64,000 nt of DNA from Atopsyche davidsoni. Taxonomy: Eukaryota; Arthropoda; Insecta; Trichoptera; Hydrobiosidae. Below the pieces are notes generated by a model. That model did not search any database. It saw only the letters and a program-made list of their open reading frames with translations, and was not told where the DNA came from. The stretch is taken from contig JAILWY010000018.1 of NCBI GenBank assembly GCA_022113835.1, forward strand, positions 13,555,501-13,619,500. The letters are read 5' to 3'. Both the position numbers and the translations under genes were made by a program. Position 1 is the stretch's first letter. Every line of letters begins with the position of its first letter. This document shows, in pieces, positions 12,401-24,480 of this stretch.

Positions 12401-13190
12401 TGTTATTTTTTTTATCAATTGATAAAACATCAACCATTTTATGATATAATAAACATCTTAGATTTTTGTAATGTGCCTTATACGTTATTTCTCATATTTG
12501 TTTTAAGATTGCAAGTATTAATAATTCACCCCTTTTCCGCAATTAAAACGTTTTTTTGTATTTGTTCGTGAACAAATATTATCTAATACTTATTTTGTAA
12601 TAGAGCTACTTGTATACTTTTATTTCTGTGTTTTATTTTCCTGTACAATTATATGTGTATAAATAAATAAAAGTGCAAGGCCCGTCACTGAATTGACCTG
12701 CTGCGTGTATGGCTTCAGAGCTTCTGTTTTTGACAGCTGACTTCTGTTAAATGCTACATTCAAGTTGCAATATTATTATATACCATTCGTTCGACGTATA
12801 ACAGCGTGCTTTGATTCTGGATGTGCAAACTAAACCAGGAGAAATCCGTTAGAAATAAACTTGACAGTTAAATTAGTTTTGACATTCTGAATGTTGCCAT
12901 CGGCAACTATTTCTGAAGTAATATGGAGTTGACTAATATAACTGCCAGACTTTAAAAAAGGGTATTTTCATCGCTGTTAAGCAGCGAGTTACGGAGTACT
13001 GTTGCTAGCCGCCTGGAGCTAGCTGGGTCTCTCCATATTGACAAGGAAATTATTTACCGCTTTATGTTATCTACCGTCAGACTACTGTTAAAAAAACAGT
13101 CAAATAATGGAATGAACTCTAGCGCTTATGTAATATAATATCAGAAGTTGTTTGTGCTAAAAATAAGCCATCGAAAAAAGCCAATATGAA

Positions 13191-13450
13191 ATCTGCCGAC
13201 TGTGAGCTCGGGTACATACAGTACGACACAGATGCACGTAGAGACTTATATAAATGCCATAACAGAATAAATCTCGTATATTTCAAGTCGTGAGTCGCTG
13301 AAAACTGGTCGTTCGCAACCTAATCTCGATTCCATGGCCTCAGACAAAAGTTTGATACCGCCAGGGCTGGGGCAGGGAGGGACCCTTGTCAAAGAAAAAA
13401 ACTGGCGCTCCCCCAGGATTGCCTTTGTCACAGTCCACTCCTGATGTATT
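13191..13450. promoter_or_regulatory. GC-richer island in intron 1
   Basis: About 260 bp of near-balanced composition in AT-rich flanks. The 61-codon minus-strand frame inside resembles no known protein. A regulatory role is inferred from composition only. Confidence 0.2.
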
Positions 13451-14324
13451 TCGGTTAGGGTGGGTGGACTTGTTTATTCAAATTGCAAATTGTTATGGGT
13501 GCTGTTTGCTGTTGTATGGAAATTACTGGTATTTTATTAAGTTTTTTTTTATTTGAATTTAAAAACTTTTCAAGTGTTAAAATATTTTTTTAATCAAATA
13601 GCTGCATTTCGACCATATAAAAGTAATCTGGGTTGTAAGTTTATCGACTCGGAGATCGATTAAAAGTACTGATACTGCGTTTTACAATTTTCTGAACTCA
13701 TTTTGGAACGAGAATGCGGTTGGCGTTGTCTATAGTGTCTTGCAATCTACCGAAGCAGGCATCTCCGCTCGATACGGTTAGCAGTTATCCGCATGACTGA
13801 GTAAAGAGTAGTTCCGAGAATTCTTTCACCTGCTTCTTTTAGACTCCATATTCCCCTAAGCGTAATCTGCATGAACGGTTACCTTGATTGAAATACATGG
13901 AATTGAAATATAACAAGTATCTCCCTATCCTTACAAGGTGAGCATAAAATTTTAATTGTCATAAAAAAATCATGCTCCAGTTTACGGTTCTTCAACTTAT
14001 AAGAAAATTGATTTATAGATTATCTAGCGATAAACGCCATTGCACGGCCAAATTTAAAAATAAAAACTACATAGTCTTTTTTTTATTATCACTTTTCGCA
14101 TTGGAAATTATATTTATTTTTGAACATTGAGTATAGAACACAGACACACATCGCAGTTTTTATTTTGGTTTAACATTTCTCACACACTTGTAATTATGTA
14201 CTAATTGAAACTACCCCCAGATATTATTTGAATCAATTCTAATTTGACACATAGGGATTTTCTTTTATTCTTTAATAACCTTTGATTATTAAATAAAAAA
14301 AATGTGTAATATCATTCCATCTTT

Positions 14325-14575
14325 ACGACGGGTGTAATTTCTGTGAGGGACAGAGATTCCTATCATAACAGTTCCCTGGCATACGTGTTATTATATTTCG
14401 TGGGCGAGTCAGAGGACGGTCACCCGGTGTCCACCTCTGCTCCGACCACAGCCCTTGTGTGATATTCCTCTCACGTAGCCGATAAGGCAGACGCACCCCC
14501 TCCCTCGCCGGATCGGATATCACCCTCGCGGGGTCAGGGGAGGGAGGGGATTGCCAAATCTACCGGAGAATCCAC
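14325..14575. promoter_or_regulatory. GC- and CpG-rich island in intron 1
   Basis: About 250 bp of strongly GC-enriched sequence, including CCCTCCCTCGCCGGATCGG and a run of GGGGAGGGAGGGG, lies between AT-rich flanks. No exon with both splice sites and a known motif could be recognised. It is among the sharpest composition changes in the intron and a good enhancer candidate. Confidence 0.3.
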
Positions 14576-17500
14576 AATGATCAACTCTCAGACACACTTT
14601 TCCAATTAACGCTACCATTTGTCGCACCTATTCCCCTGCCACTTTTTATTCATTGTGACCTTGATGTGTATTTTTAAATGTGCTTATTTTTATATTTAAA
14701 TTTGCTCTCAACATCGCTGTGATGTTATAAAATAAATCACTTTTTTAATTAATAAATACATTTCGCATCAACCGCGGTGATTTTTTTAGTTTACATATAT
14801 TTTATTATATTTATGGTGAAAATAGTGAAATGCATCAAAAGACTTGTCTTGTTTAAACATAAAACAGAAAGATTTCTAAAAGGATGTTGCATTTATAAAT
14901 ATTAATGGATTTTAACATTTTTTATCATAATATTATCTCATGAATGTCAACCGCTAGTTGTGTCAGGTATTTCTGCATTCCTGGTAGTAGTTTTTCATAT
15001 TCTGTTTGTTGAATGTCACATATCTAAAGTCCGGTTTTGACGGCCTTCAAAATACACACAAATACAACTACGAACGTAGTTGCAAAAAATCCCTATAACA
15101 TGAAAAGTTACGATTAAAATACAAACAGATTGATTCTCAAACAGACCAAACTCATAGTTGACATGTTTCACATGTTGATGTATATTTCTGATTTTTTAAA
15201 AATTAAATTATAAACTGACTTCAACATTATTGCTTACTAAACTCATCTAGTTTCTGTCCCGCGCTAGACATTGTCCTTTGTAAAATAAAGCAAACTTTAC
15301 ATTTGTGGTTATTTTACCACAATTTTAATTTTCTTAAATTATAAATGAAGCGACTTTCCCTGCAAAGACCATAGAACTAACTGACTCAGATGTTTGTATT
15401 GACCAGGATCTGTAGAGCGTCCCTTCAACTCAGGGTGGAATTATTATAATCATTCTAGCCTTTGGATTCTAATTCTACTATGGTATAAGGGGAAAACTTT
15501 TTGAATTGTCCTTCTAGGAAATAGGATATCCAAAGATTTTCAATTAAACTTAAAATCAATATTATGGCATACCTAACAAAGTGTAATCCTTGACAGTTTT
15601 CTAACAATATCTTATATTCAATCATATTCAACAAAGAAAAAAATAGATGTTTCAAATTTAACAAACTAACATAAATATAGGGTTTTAACACAAGCAAACA
15701 TAAAACTTCTAGAATTGGCTAGAGCTATATTTAATATACAAGAGCAAACGATATAAAAAATATGTTTTATTCAAAAGCTGTAATTTTGATTTAATATGTA
15801 CGTACTAAGCAACAATCCTTGTACTAAAAAGCGTAAAATTCCATGATAAAATACTGTTAAAATGCTAGATATCACACTGTTATGTGTTTTTGCACATTTA
15901 AAACGATATAACAAAATTGTTATTCATTACATGTCGCGTCATATTTTTATTTTTATGTCTTTAACGCACTTTAAGAAATATCCGCGCACACATTAAGTAC
16001 AATACCCAATGTAAGTAAGCACAGGGAAAAATCAAACTCATGGCTTGAGACAAGATCAATGGTATTGCCCTCGGGCGGTCAGGCCTACCAGGCCGTAGGT
16101 TGTACACGCTGGCAATGAAATAGAAAGTTGTTAGTCACGGCCATCTATCATGCCATAATGACTGGTTCACATTTTTTTAATGCAATAAAACATCGAGCAC
16201 AAATATTAAAGTTTATTATTAATCTACTGAGATTTTATAAAATAAAGGCCATAAGTTGAAAAAACGGTTAAAATTTTGTTAATAGTTTTTCTTAAACGTA
16301 TTTGTCTTTAAAAATAAAAATAATCTTGCTGTAATATTATTAATACAAAGTTTTCAATGAGTTTTTTTTTTAATGACCAGTCTGCAAAGTTCAGGTTTCG
16401 GGGTTTAATCGTTTATTGCTTGTCCTAATAAAGCTAATTTAATATAAAAGTTCTTCGAAGCAACTTTCATGAAGTTAGTATTTTGTCCAAAACATTTCGA
16501 TTCGTAGCTTTTATGTATTTGATGGAACTGTTAACAACAATTTTTTAAATTTTATTTCAAATAATTATCTGAGTTTTTATTATAGAAATGACACAACAAA
16601 CTTGTATTTAATATTATGAGGTATGATGACTGATTATAAACAGCAACTGGAGAAAGGTCAATGCTAAGCAATTTCAACTATCAAATAGCATTATCTTTAA
16701 ATATTATAACACAAAAGTAAACAGACTTTCTATTACTACATAATTCAATATTCACTTGGCAGATTGCTCTAATTTCTGTCAGTAATATGTCGTTTAGCTT
16801 GCATTAATGGTTCGGTAAGTTCTATCGACTTTTCATTATGAGCTCGATTGTTCAAATTCTGTTTCATTTCACTTTAAATTGTTGATTAATGTATGCTATT
16901 ATACTAAAGCTTTCTTTTGATTGACCTAAAATGAGTATAATTAATTTTATTTATATTATGCACATACATTCTAAAAATCTATTTAGATATCATAAAATGA
17001 GGAAAGAATTGTATATTTTTTTCATATTGAAAATACGAGTGAAATTTATCTTCATTATATCAATAAATATACATAAACCCATATTAAAAATATTTTATTA
17101 TGTCAGATTTGAGAAACCAGAGCTAAACGCATTTTAAAATAGCCTTATTTTAGTACGTTTGTTATTTTTAATTCGGAATTTATTATTTATCTTTGCGCAA
17201 CGCTAGTATATTTTGGTTGAATTGAAAAATTATATCCTCCGTTATAGATGAAGTTCGTTATAGATGAAATTTTTTTATGGTAATTTTACACTACTTCAAT
17301 TGATATTTAAGATTTATTTAATCGACTTCGAATTCGAAAATCCTCATTTCAATACTTTTGTACGCAAATAAAATTTCACAAATAGCTCGATGAGTAAAAA
17401 GATTTCTAAAATAGCTATTTGTATACATTTCTTTTTCAAAATCCATTCAATCATGTATCGATAACTGAGTGGAAGTGAGACAGCTTAAAAGCACTCCATC

Positions 17501-18314
17501 ATTTTGAATATTAACGCATATAAAGCTAGAAGTAAATAAGTGTGAAAAATTTAGAGTACTCGGTAAAACCAAAATTTGTATATAAAATAATATCAATCAT
17601 AAACATATAAAATTATATCTTCTGGAGCTTTGATCATTTAACATCATAAAAAACATGAGCGATGAATATAATTAAGGTAGTTCTTTTAAGATGTGCAACA
17701 AAATATTTTGTTTCAATTCATTACATCATTAAAATGAAGTTAATAGTGGAAAAATAAGAAAAAGTTTCAATAGATTTTTGAATACCCTGTATTAGAGTTT
17801 GGCCCAGACCTCGTATCAAGATAGCTAAATATTTATTTTAACATTTACTGAGAACAAATTATACGAAGAGGTACGCTTTTAATTAAAATGCTATGGGCGT
17901 CTCGATTTGTAAAATATATTCACGGCTCTTTATAAACTTAATTCAGTGCTTGACTCGACATTGTAGATAACAATAAAGTCGTGTACCTAAAGTGCTCCAA
18001 TCTAACAATGTATATATCATATCTATCAAAAGTATTTGAAAATTAAATTAAATATTTACTTAAAATATACGTATTAGAAATATAAAGCATCGATTGTAGT
18101 TGCGAATTAATAACAAGTATATCCAATATTAAATGAGATGTAACATGGATTAAAACCTAATTGCGTTGTTTTAAGTTAAATCGCACATTCAAACGTATAG
18201 CCTAACGACAGAGGCGGATTGGTAGATAAAGAGCTCCATTTGTCGCGTTTTACATTAGTGGAATTCCCGGGACGCTAAATTATAAGCTTAACTTATACGG
18301 TTTCCTGACAATGC

Positions 18315-18490
18315 AGTTTGAAATTAGGGGGATTTACCCTCAGTAACGGCGTAAGGGCTGCAGGTCCGGACTATCGCGGCCCATCTCCTCTCCGCCCCTG
18401 GCTCGCTTCTGCAGACCTGAGAGGAAAATCATTAGGACTTGGCACTTCTGACAATTTTTCTGCGGGAGGCTTTTGCTACACAATCGTTCA
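18315..18490. promoter_or_regulatory. GC-richer island in intron 1
   Basis: About 175 bp containing GGTCCGGACTATCGCGGCC and CTCCGCCCCTGGCTCGC. A 70-codon plus-strand frame runs through it but shows no known motif. Regulatory DNA is the likelier reading, from composition alone. Confidence 0.25.
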
Positions 18491-19929
18491 TTGTCTTTTA
18501 TTGGTTTTTAACTACGAAGATTCGGCCTAATATATATTTTAATAAATACTATTTATTTTTTTTTTTTTTTTCATGAACGTACTTTTTTCATAACAGTAGA
18601 TAATACCTAACAAATCAATTTCTCTATTCTTTCAAACAACCACCTTCGCTTTATTTTCAATAATAGCATATCAACAATTCACACCTGAATAATAATAATA
18701 GTAACCAGTTCTCAAAATGAATTACATTGTGAAATTCCAAAAAAAATCTCACTATGTTATTCTTTTATAAGAAAAGAGATACAAGCGTTGAACTTGGTAC
18801 TTTTTTAAATTAGTAAATTTTAGGAAATGTGTGCTGTGTAGTTTTTGAAACACCCTCATGTGTAAAAATAGAAATGGAGTGCCTAGTAGTGCGTAGAAAT
18901 TACTGACTAAATCAGATTGAACAGAGAATCTTGATATCTTAGTTTAGATATTTTTATACAGCTTTACTCAGCTTAACTGGATAGTAATTCAATAAAATAC
19001 ACATTATAGTTTTCAATTTGTCATGCAAGATAATATGCATTTTTAAAAAGATCGATGTTTTAGGCTGCCACGTGCACGGAAGCTACACCAAATGTTTATA
19101 TTTAAAAATAGCATTGAAGACAACGAGCTTTACCCAAATTATTTTTGAATCCACCACATGGGGAGATTCAACTTGTTGTTTTTGAGGAGACTGAGTTCAT
19201 TAACAGAATTTACATAATAAAATTATATAATCCATATCTTCACTGCAGTACTGCGAGTCGCAAGACAAAACAATGAAGACAATTATGTGCATATTTTAAT
19301 TGCACAAAACACTGCCAAATTATTTTACTTTTAGAATTTGAATTGATTTTATTTTTTTAGTGTAATACTGGTAAATAAATTAGAACCAATCCAAAACGAG
19401 CAAGACTCTTTTCACTTGTTAAAACGAATATAGAAATAGTTCACTTGTAAAATGTTAAAGTATTTTTACTTGTGTGCCGAAAATTGAACAATAATTACTT
19501 TATATATATAAAATAAAAATCGCTATTTTACTGGTATTTTATTAATATTAATTGAAATTTTTATTTTAAAATGGAATGTATTTAGCTTGCTAACAAAACA
19601 TTTATGTATTTAAAAAAGAGATAAATATACTATTAGTATGTAGAATGTAATGCTTATCAAATTCTTCATTTTTTTATGTTAGTTTTAAATTAATCTATTT
19701 TGTTTGTTTAATATCAAGTGTGTCATTATTGTACAGAGAGAAAATTATTATAGTTAAATGCGCTGATATTAATAATTTAAAATTTTCTAATATTTTATGT
19801 GACAAATAATAATATGTAGCGATTAAATCCTTAAATAAACTTTTTTGTAACAAATGTCATTTTGAACTGTCGTCTACCTAATCTAAACAAGCGTGAGCCT
19901 AATTACATTAGCTTTGATCCACCTGTCGA

Positions 19930-20010
19930 GACGAGGATTTAACCCGTGAATTTTCATTTGAAGTTACAGGTTTCATTACTGAGCCAATATGCTACTACCT
20001 CACTAGTTCA
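19930..20010 (-). mobile_element. tRNA-like SINE remnant
   Basis: The minus strand carries an A-box-like TTGGCTCAGTAATG and, about 45 nt further, a B-box-like GGGTTAAATCC, in tRNA order. The D-arm-like GGCTCAGTAATGAAACC is recognisable, but the acceptor stem is missing. It is probably an old tRNA-derived SINE. Confidence 0.4.
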
Positions 20011-21894
20011 AAACGGATCATACCATAGTCTTTACTGACTTTCTTAATTAATTTTCTTGACGAGGGAATAATAAGATATTTTGTATTTGGCTGATATACT
20101 TGTATTTTAATGAATTGTATCCTCTACGGGGAAGATACGATTCTTGAAAATAATACGATATAAAAAAAGGAATGACATCGAAAAACCAAAATAATATTTT
20201 TTCTTTGAGTATAGCCATGACGTCAATTTGGTTCAAAGTGTCCCTTGTCAGTGCCGCGTTAAGTGTCCTTTTTTAAATTCAACTTAATTTCTACATATTT
20301 TAAAGAAACACGAAAGATTGAAAATAATTTTAATCCGTGATAAGCTTTAAAAAAAATCCACCCTAGTCTGTTTGCTTATACTTCCAATCTATTTGCCAAA
20401 GAAGAAGAGCTCTGAATGGAGATAAGCTTTTTTCGTTAAAGAGTGGAAACATCCGTCTTTTATAATTTTATTTTTTAAACCAATTTTAAAATATTTTTTT
20501 ACTCACAATTTAAAATAATTGAATCAAACTGAACCTATTTTAAGAGATAATATTCTCAGAATTATGTCATTATGTCGTTTTTCATTAATTATTTCATGAT
20601 TTAAAAAATCCATCTTTTTGCATTTTTAGTTTTATTTAAATATAAAAATTATAAACCTAACAGAAATTTAGATAAACATGTGATTAAAGTGGCCTTCAAA
20701 TATTATCTCCAGATAATAAAAAAATATTGTTGAAATGGCCTTTAATATTTTGATCTCATAAAACTAAAATTACGTACATATATAAGGTTAATATAAGATA
20801 GGCTTATTTAACTTATTCTATTTAATTTCACTGGCTTGTCATTGAAAGAAAATAAGTAATTTGATGTAGCAGAGTAAGTGCTATACACATATCTGCCGGA
20901 GTGATTTAGAGACGGCTTAATCTTATTGTTTAATTAAGAATGTCACCGAGCTCGGTTATATTGTTAGGCTTCAAAGGGCGAATGTGTTTTCTTCAGGCGT
21001 ATCGCGGGAAGCAATCTGGAACTCATTTAGTGGATAATTATCCTGCAGACCCTTGTTAGTGTCTTTCTGTTATTTAGTTCTAATAACATGAGACACGCAA
21101 GGAAATATAAAAAGAAAATGCCTTTCAGGAGTAATATTACCTTTGGGTCTTGCAAAAATGGAAAAACTCGGAATTTACCCGTAAATTCAGAAATAGATTT
21201 CTATTCTTCGCGCTCAAGTACACACTATTCAAAGAATTCTAGAAATATAAGATATTTTTAAAGTAAGTCATAAAAAGATACATTTCCAGATTATATTTTT
21301 AGGAATTCTGTATTAATTTAACATCTAGAAATTTACAAATACACAAAAAGTGGCATGCAATAACTATAAATATAATAACACATAAAAACCATTGTTTGCC
21401 CAAAAAATATTTTGACCACATAAAAATACGTTTTTTTGTGACATTATATCACTTTTCTTCATAATTTGCACCAAAAAGATGTGAACTATTTTCTATTATT
21501 TTCTTTATACAACTCAATGTATGCCTATGCATTTAAAGGAGTTCAGTAAACCTAAGTAAAATAGTATTTTTTCGTAAATATAATGATATGATATATAGTA
21601 CATTCTAACTTTTGAATAATCAATTTTTTTGATAGAGAGTATTTTCTTACTTTTGTGTCGGATTTATTTTAAACATAAAAAAATGAATTCTTTTTGGATA
21701 ACTAAAAGAATATCATAAAACTGTGTTCCTAAAATGAAGAAGTTCAAATGGTTTGCTTTTTATCAAAAGCTCTTGTCTAATACGAGCACATCGTGCTAGA
21801 TGAAAACTTTATTTTTACACAGAGATAACAGATGTACAGTATCTAATATTATGAACTGTAGTAGGAACCAACAAACAAGTTTGAATTATGAGAA

Positions 21895-22095
21895 AAAGCT
21901 TATTGCAGAAACAAAGGGGAGTTCCCGAGCCAGAGGTGCCCCGGCACAGTTTGTCTTTTGCAGAATGCTCTGCCGTGCGGGGCCTGAAGTTCCCGACTGC
22001 CTCGCAACAAACTGTGCGGGGGTCCGGAGGTGCGATTACTGTATTGGGTATCTTGCAACTTGCAGTACTGCGATTTTATCGGACCTTCGTTAGAG
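21895..22095. promoter_or_regulatory. GC-rich island with internal near-repeats
   Basis: About 200 bp with many CpGs. Related phrases recur inside it: GAGTTCCCGAGCC and GAAGTTCCCGACTGCC, and CACAGTTTGTC with its near-inverse ACAAACTGTGC about 60 bp apart. Two plus-strand frames (97 and 75 codons) overlap here in different phases and neither resembles a protein I know. It could be a regulatory element or the core of an old foldback repeat. Confidence 0.3.
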
Positions 22096-22410
22096 ACACA
22101 CCAGTATTCGATTAACTACAGTGAACTGTCAAGTCAAGTCTTTTTATATCAAACACAGAATCTCGTGCGATTTTATAACGGAAATAATTGATATTAAAGT
22201 AATTCCAAAATTAATAAAAGGCATAGAGAATAGTGACATGACACTTGCATGAGCAACAATATTAACGATTTTTAAAAAATTGCTATTTTAAAATTTGTAT
22301 TTCTACTCTTTCAGGAGTTTATTTTAAAGCAAAAAATGCTTATTTAAAACGAATTTGACTAATTATTAACAATAAATTTTGGAAAATCTGCGTTTTATTG
22401 TTGTAAGATA

Positions 22411-22620
22411 TATTTTTTGAATAAAATACTTGAGTGATTTTCCACATTTTAGTTTTTATTAGTGACCGGTTTCGCCAACCTTTCATGCTGGCATTATCAA
22501 ACAGAGCTCTGTTTAATAAAAACTAAAATGTGGAAAATCACACAAATCAAGTATTTTATTCAAAAATATTAAAATGGAATTCCACCAAGTACTCTCTGTC
22601 AAAAATATTGAATGTTGTAA
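22411..22620. mobile_element. foldback repeat, two head-to-head copies of a hammerhead-like element (copy A)
   Basis: Left arm 22411-22460 and right arm 22515-22570 are inverted copies of about 50 bp around an inner 54 bp. The right-hand side (minus strand, 22620 back to 22516) aligns with 45595-45700, and the left-hand side aligns with 45660-45745, so the locus is two partial copies of one element facing each other. On the minus strand the centre (22462-22500) reads TTTGATAATGCCAGC, loop, GGTTGGCGAAACCGGTCAC. GCCAGC pairs with GTTGGC as a stem with one G-T wobble, followed directly by GAAAC and a GTC triplet. This layout resembles a hammerhead ribozyme of Penelope-like elements, with a changed core. 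No protein is encoded. Confidence 0.65.
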
Positions 22621-22650
22621 GATATGATAAAAGTTTTTAAGTATAAGTAT

Positions 22651-22909
22651 TTACTTACTAATATGATTAAGCATATTTTTTCACATATTGAAAATGATTC
22701 AAAGAAACTCTCATAAAGATATAATCATGACTTGTGTAGGATTTGAACCAACATCTCCAAGCTTACATGGCCGGTGTACTGATTCTTGTACTAACGAGTC
22801 ACCTCTGTTAATCGAGAATTTTTAACAATCATAATCTACACACGAACCAATGTGCCCAGGCCAATCAATATTTGGTGAAAAAATATGCCTAATCATATTA
22901 GTAAGTAAT
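22651..22909 (-). mobile_element. tRNA-Thr-like SINE with terminal inverted repeats (copy 1)
   Basis: The ends (22651-22691 and 22866-22909) are inverted repeats of about 40 bp with few mismatches. The middle on the minus strand is tRNA-like: GTGACTCGTTAGTAC, then CACCGGCCATGTAAGC, then a T-arm with the exact B-box GGTTCAAATCC and a 3' acceptor-like AAGTCA. The anticodon-loop string CATGTAA is one base from CTTGTAA of tRNA-Thr(TGT). It aligns over about 160 bp with 38800-38960, which proves a dispersed family. Either a SINE carries the inverted ends itself, or a SINE lies inside a MITE-like element. Confidence 0.65.
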
Positions 22910-24299
22910 ATAAGCCTGTAAAGGTAATTAAAACGCACTTGATTGACGTTCAATCAACAAAATAGACATATATATATATAAGTATTTATCTAGCATTACT
23001 GCATTTGAAGAATAAGTGAAATTCTTGGTCATTCACGGAGCTATTGTTGTCTAAAAGACAACGATGCCAGACTACGATAGTCAGGAGGTATTGGAAAAAT
23101 ATCAATAATTTTGTTGACCGTTTTTGTGTTAATCAAATATCTAAAATCGTATTGTAAAAAAACATTACGTGTGGTTTATTATGTCAAAAATTTTAATATT
23201 TCGTTTTATTTTCTTTTTGTGTAGACTACTGCAAATATTTTATTTTGTTCATAAATATAAAAACTTTTTCCAAATATAAACAATGCACAATTGCTTCCAA
23301 TTTATATCCATGATTAATACATTTTGTTTTTATCAAACACAGTATAAAAAGTCAGAAAATAAAATGTGTTTTTTCTGTGTTTTCGGATTATATAAGTCAA
23401 ACGCATAAAACAAATACGTATTTGATTTATTTTTAAAAATAAATACCATTTAAAATGTATACAGATAACATTCATCTAAAAATATTTTTTTTATATTAAA
23501 AACTCAAAGCCTAATCATATATAGCAGAAACCATCAAACCACATCACATAGCAAAAGCTACAGTATTAATTAAAAATGGTTTACTATCAAAGTAAACAGC
23601 TTGTCTAGACAAAACTAGAAACCGTCCAAATCATTAGAAGGTTTTAAGGTTTTACAGTAGCTTTACTAAAAGCTTCAAGATAATTAATGGTAGACATAAC
23701 AAATACTGTGATTTTAGAGAAAATACCATGCTGTGTTTATTGTTCTTAAGTTTTACACAAATAGCTTTATACCCTATCTGCATTAACTTACATAGAATGA
23801 CATGTTCAAAAACAATCTACAAGACATAAAGCCAGATGTATTGGGTAGCACATGACTTTATTACGGCTATACATTTAGTCTGATGTGATATTTTTCAGTG
23901 CTCGCCCGCCTTTATTTAATTTCTGTCCGGGGTATCCCCGTCTCTCCCATAACTCAGCCAGCTTCCAGCTGTTTGAATTCTATTTCTCCCGACTCGCGTG
24001 GGGCAATCACACGCTTCGCTTTGTTATGAAAATGAGTATGTGCAAAACCTTACAAATTTTAGGCTGTTATATTTGGTTACCTAGCAGCCGAATAATACCT
24101 GTTATTATTTTTCAGTATGTGTAAATTATGTGGTTAATCATCAGTTGAAAATATATTTTTAACAAGTGATGGTACTTTTTTTTATTCTAAGCTCCAATTG
24201 GTATAGCAGAGCTGAAATTTAAGAATTTTTCAATTTTATTTAAGTAATCACAATCTTTATTTACATATTGCTATATAATATACACATATATTGCTTTAC

Positions 24300-24480
24300 A
24301 CTTTGAGTGATCGCAATTAATGCCACCCAGATGGCCGTTGACAATTGAACTAGGTTAGTATGCGCCCACACGTTGGCATTCGCATTTGCTTCTTATTCGA
24401 TGGTCACCTGGCGAGATTTCCAACCCGATGTTACGTGATGCGCAAAACGATAATGTCCAATGAAATATTGAGTACGGCTA
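24300..24480. promoter_or_regulatory. moderately GC-rich island in intron 1
   Basis: About 180 bp of non-repetitive sequence (CCACCCAGATGGCCGTTGAC, GGTCACCTGGCGAG) with two CANNTG E-box-like motifs, CAGATG and CACCTG. AT-rich DNA surrounds it. It is an enhancer candidate from composition and motifs only. Confidence 0.25.

Larger units (their letters stand above)
6938..13190. other. intron 1, AT-rich segment with sparse repeats
   Basis: This segment is mostly AT-rich with no recognisable exon. Small GC-richer patches lie at about 7200-7320, 7550-7610, 9750-9900 and 12970-13060. It contains a tRNA-like SINE trace (8567-8630) and a short hammerhead-like repeat (9391-9420). Open frames here (at most 80 codons) show no motif I recognise. 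Confidence 0.5.
14576..22410. other. intron 1, AT-rich segment
   Basis: AT-rich with no recognisable gene. Compositional islands occur near 16040-16150 (with GGCCTACCAGGCC), 18315-18490, 20930-21020 and 21895-22095. A poly-T run lies at 18556-18571 and a tRNA-like SINE trace at 19930-20010. The short open frames are unremarkable. Confidence 0.5.

Noticed and set aside
19992..20002. CTACTACCTCA, the complement of the first 11 bases of let-7
   Set aside because: The match ends after TGAGGTAGTAG and the rest differs from let-7. It lies in a tRNA-like SINE remnant with no let-7 hairpin.
21800..22115. Two overlapping plus-strand frames of 97 and 75 codons
   Set aside because: Both are opened by the GC-rich island in different phases. 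Neither resembles a known protein and no splice sites fit.
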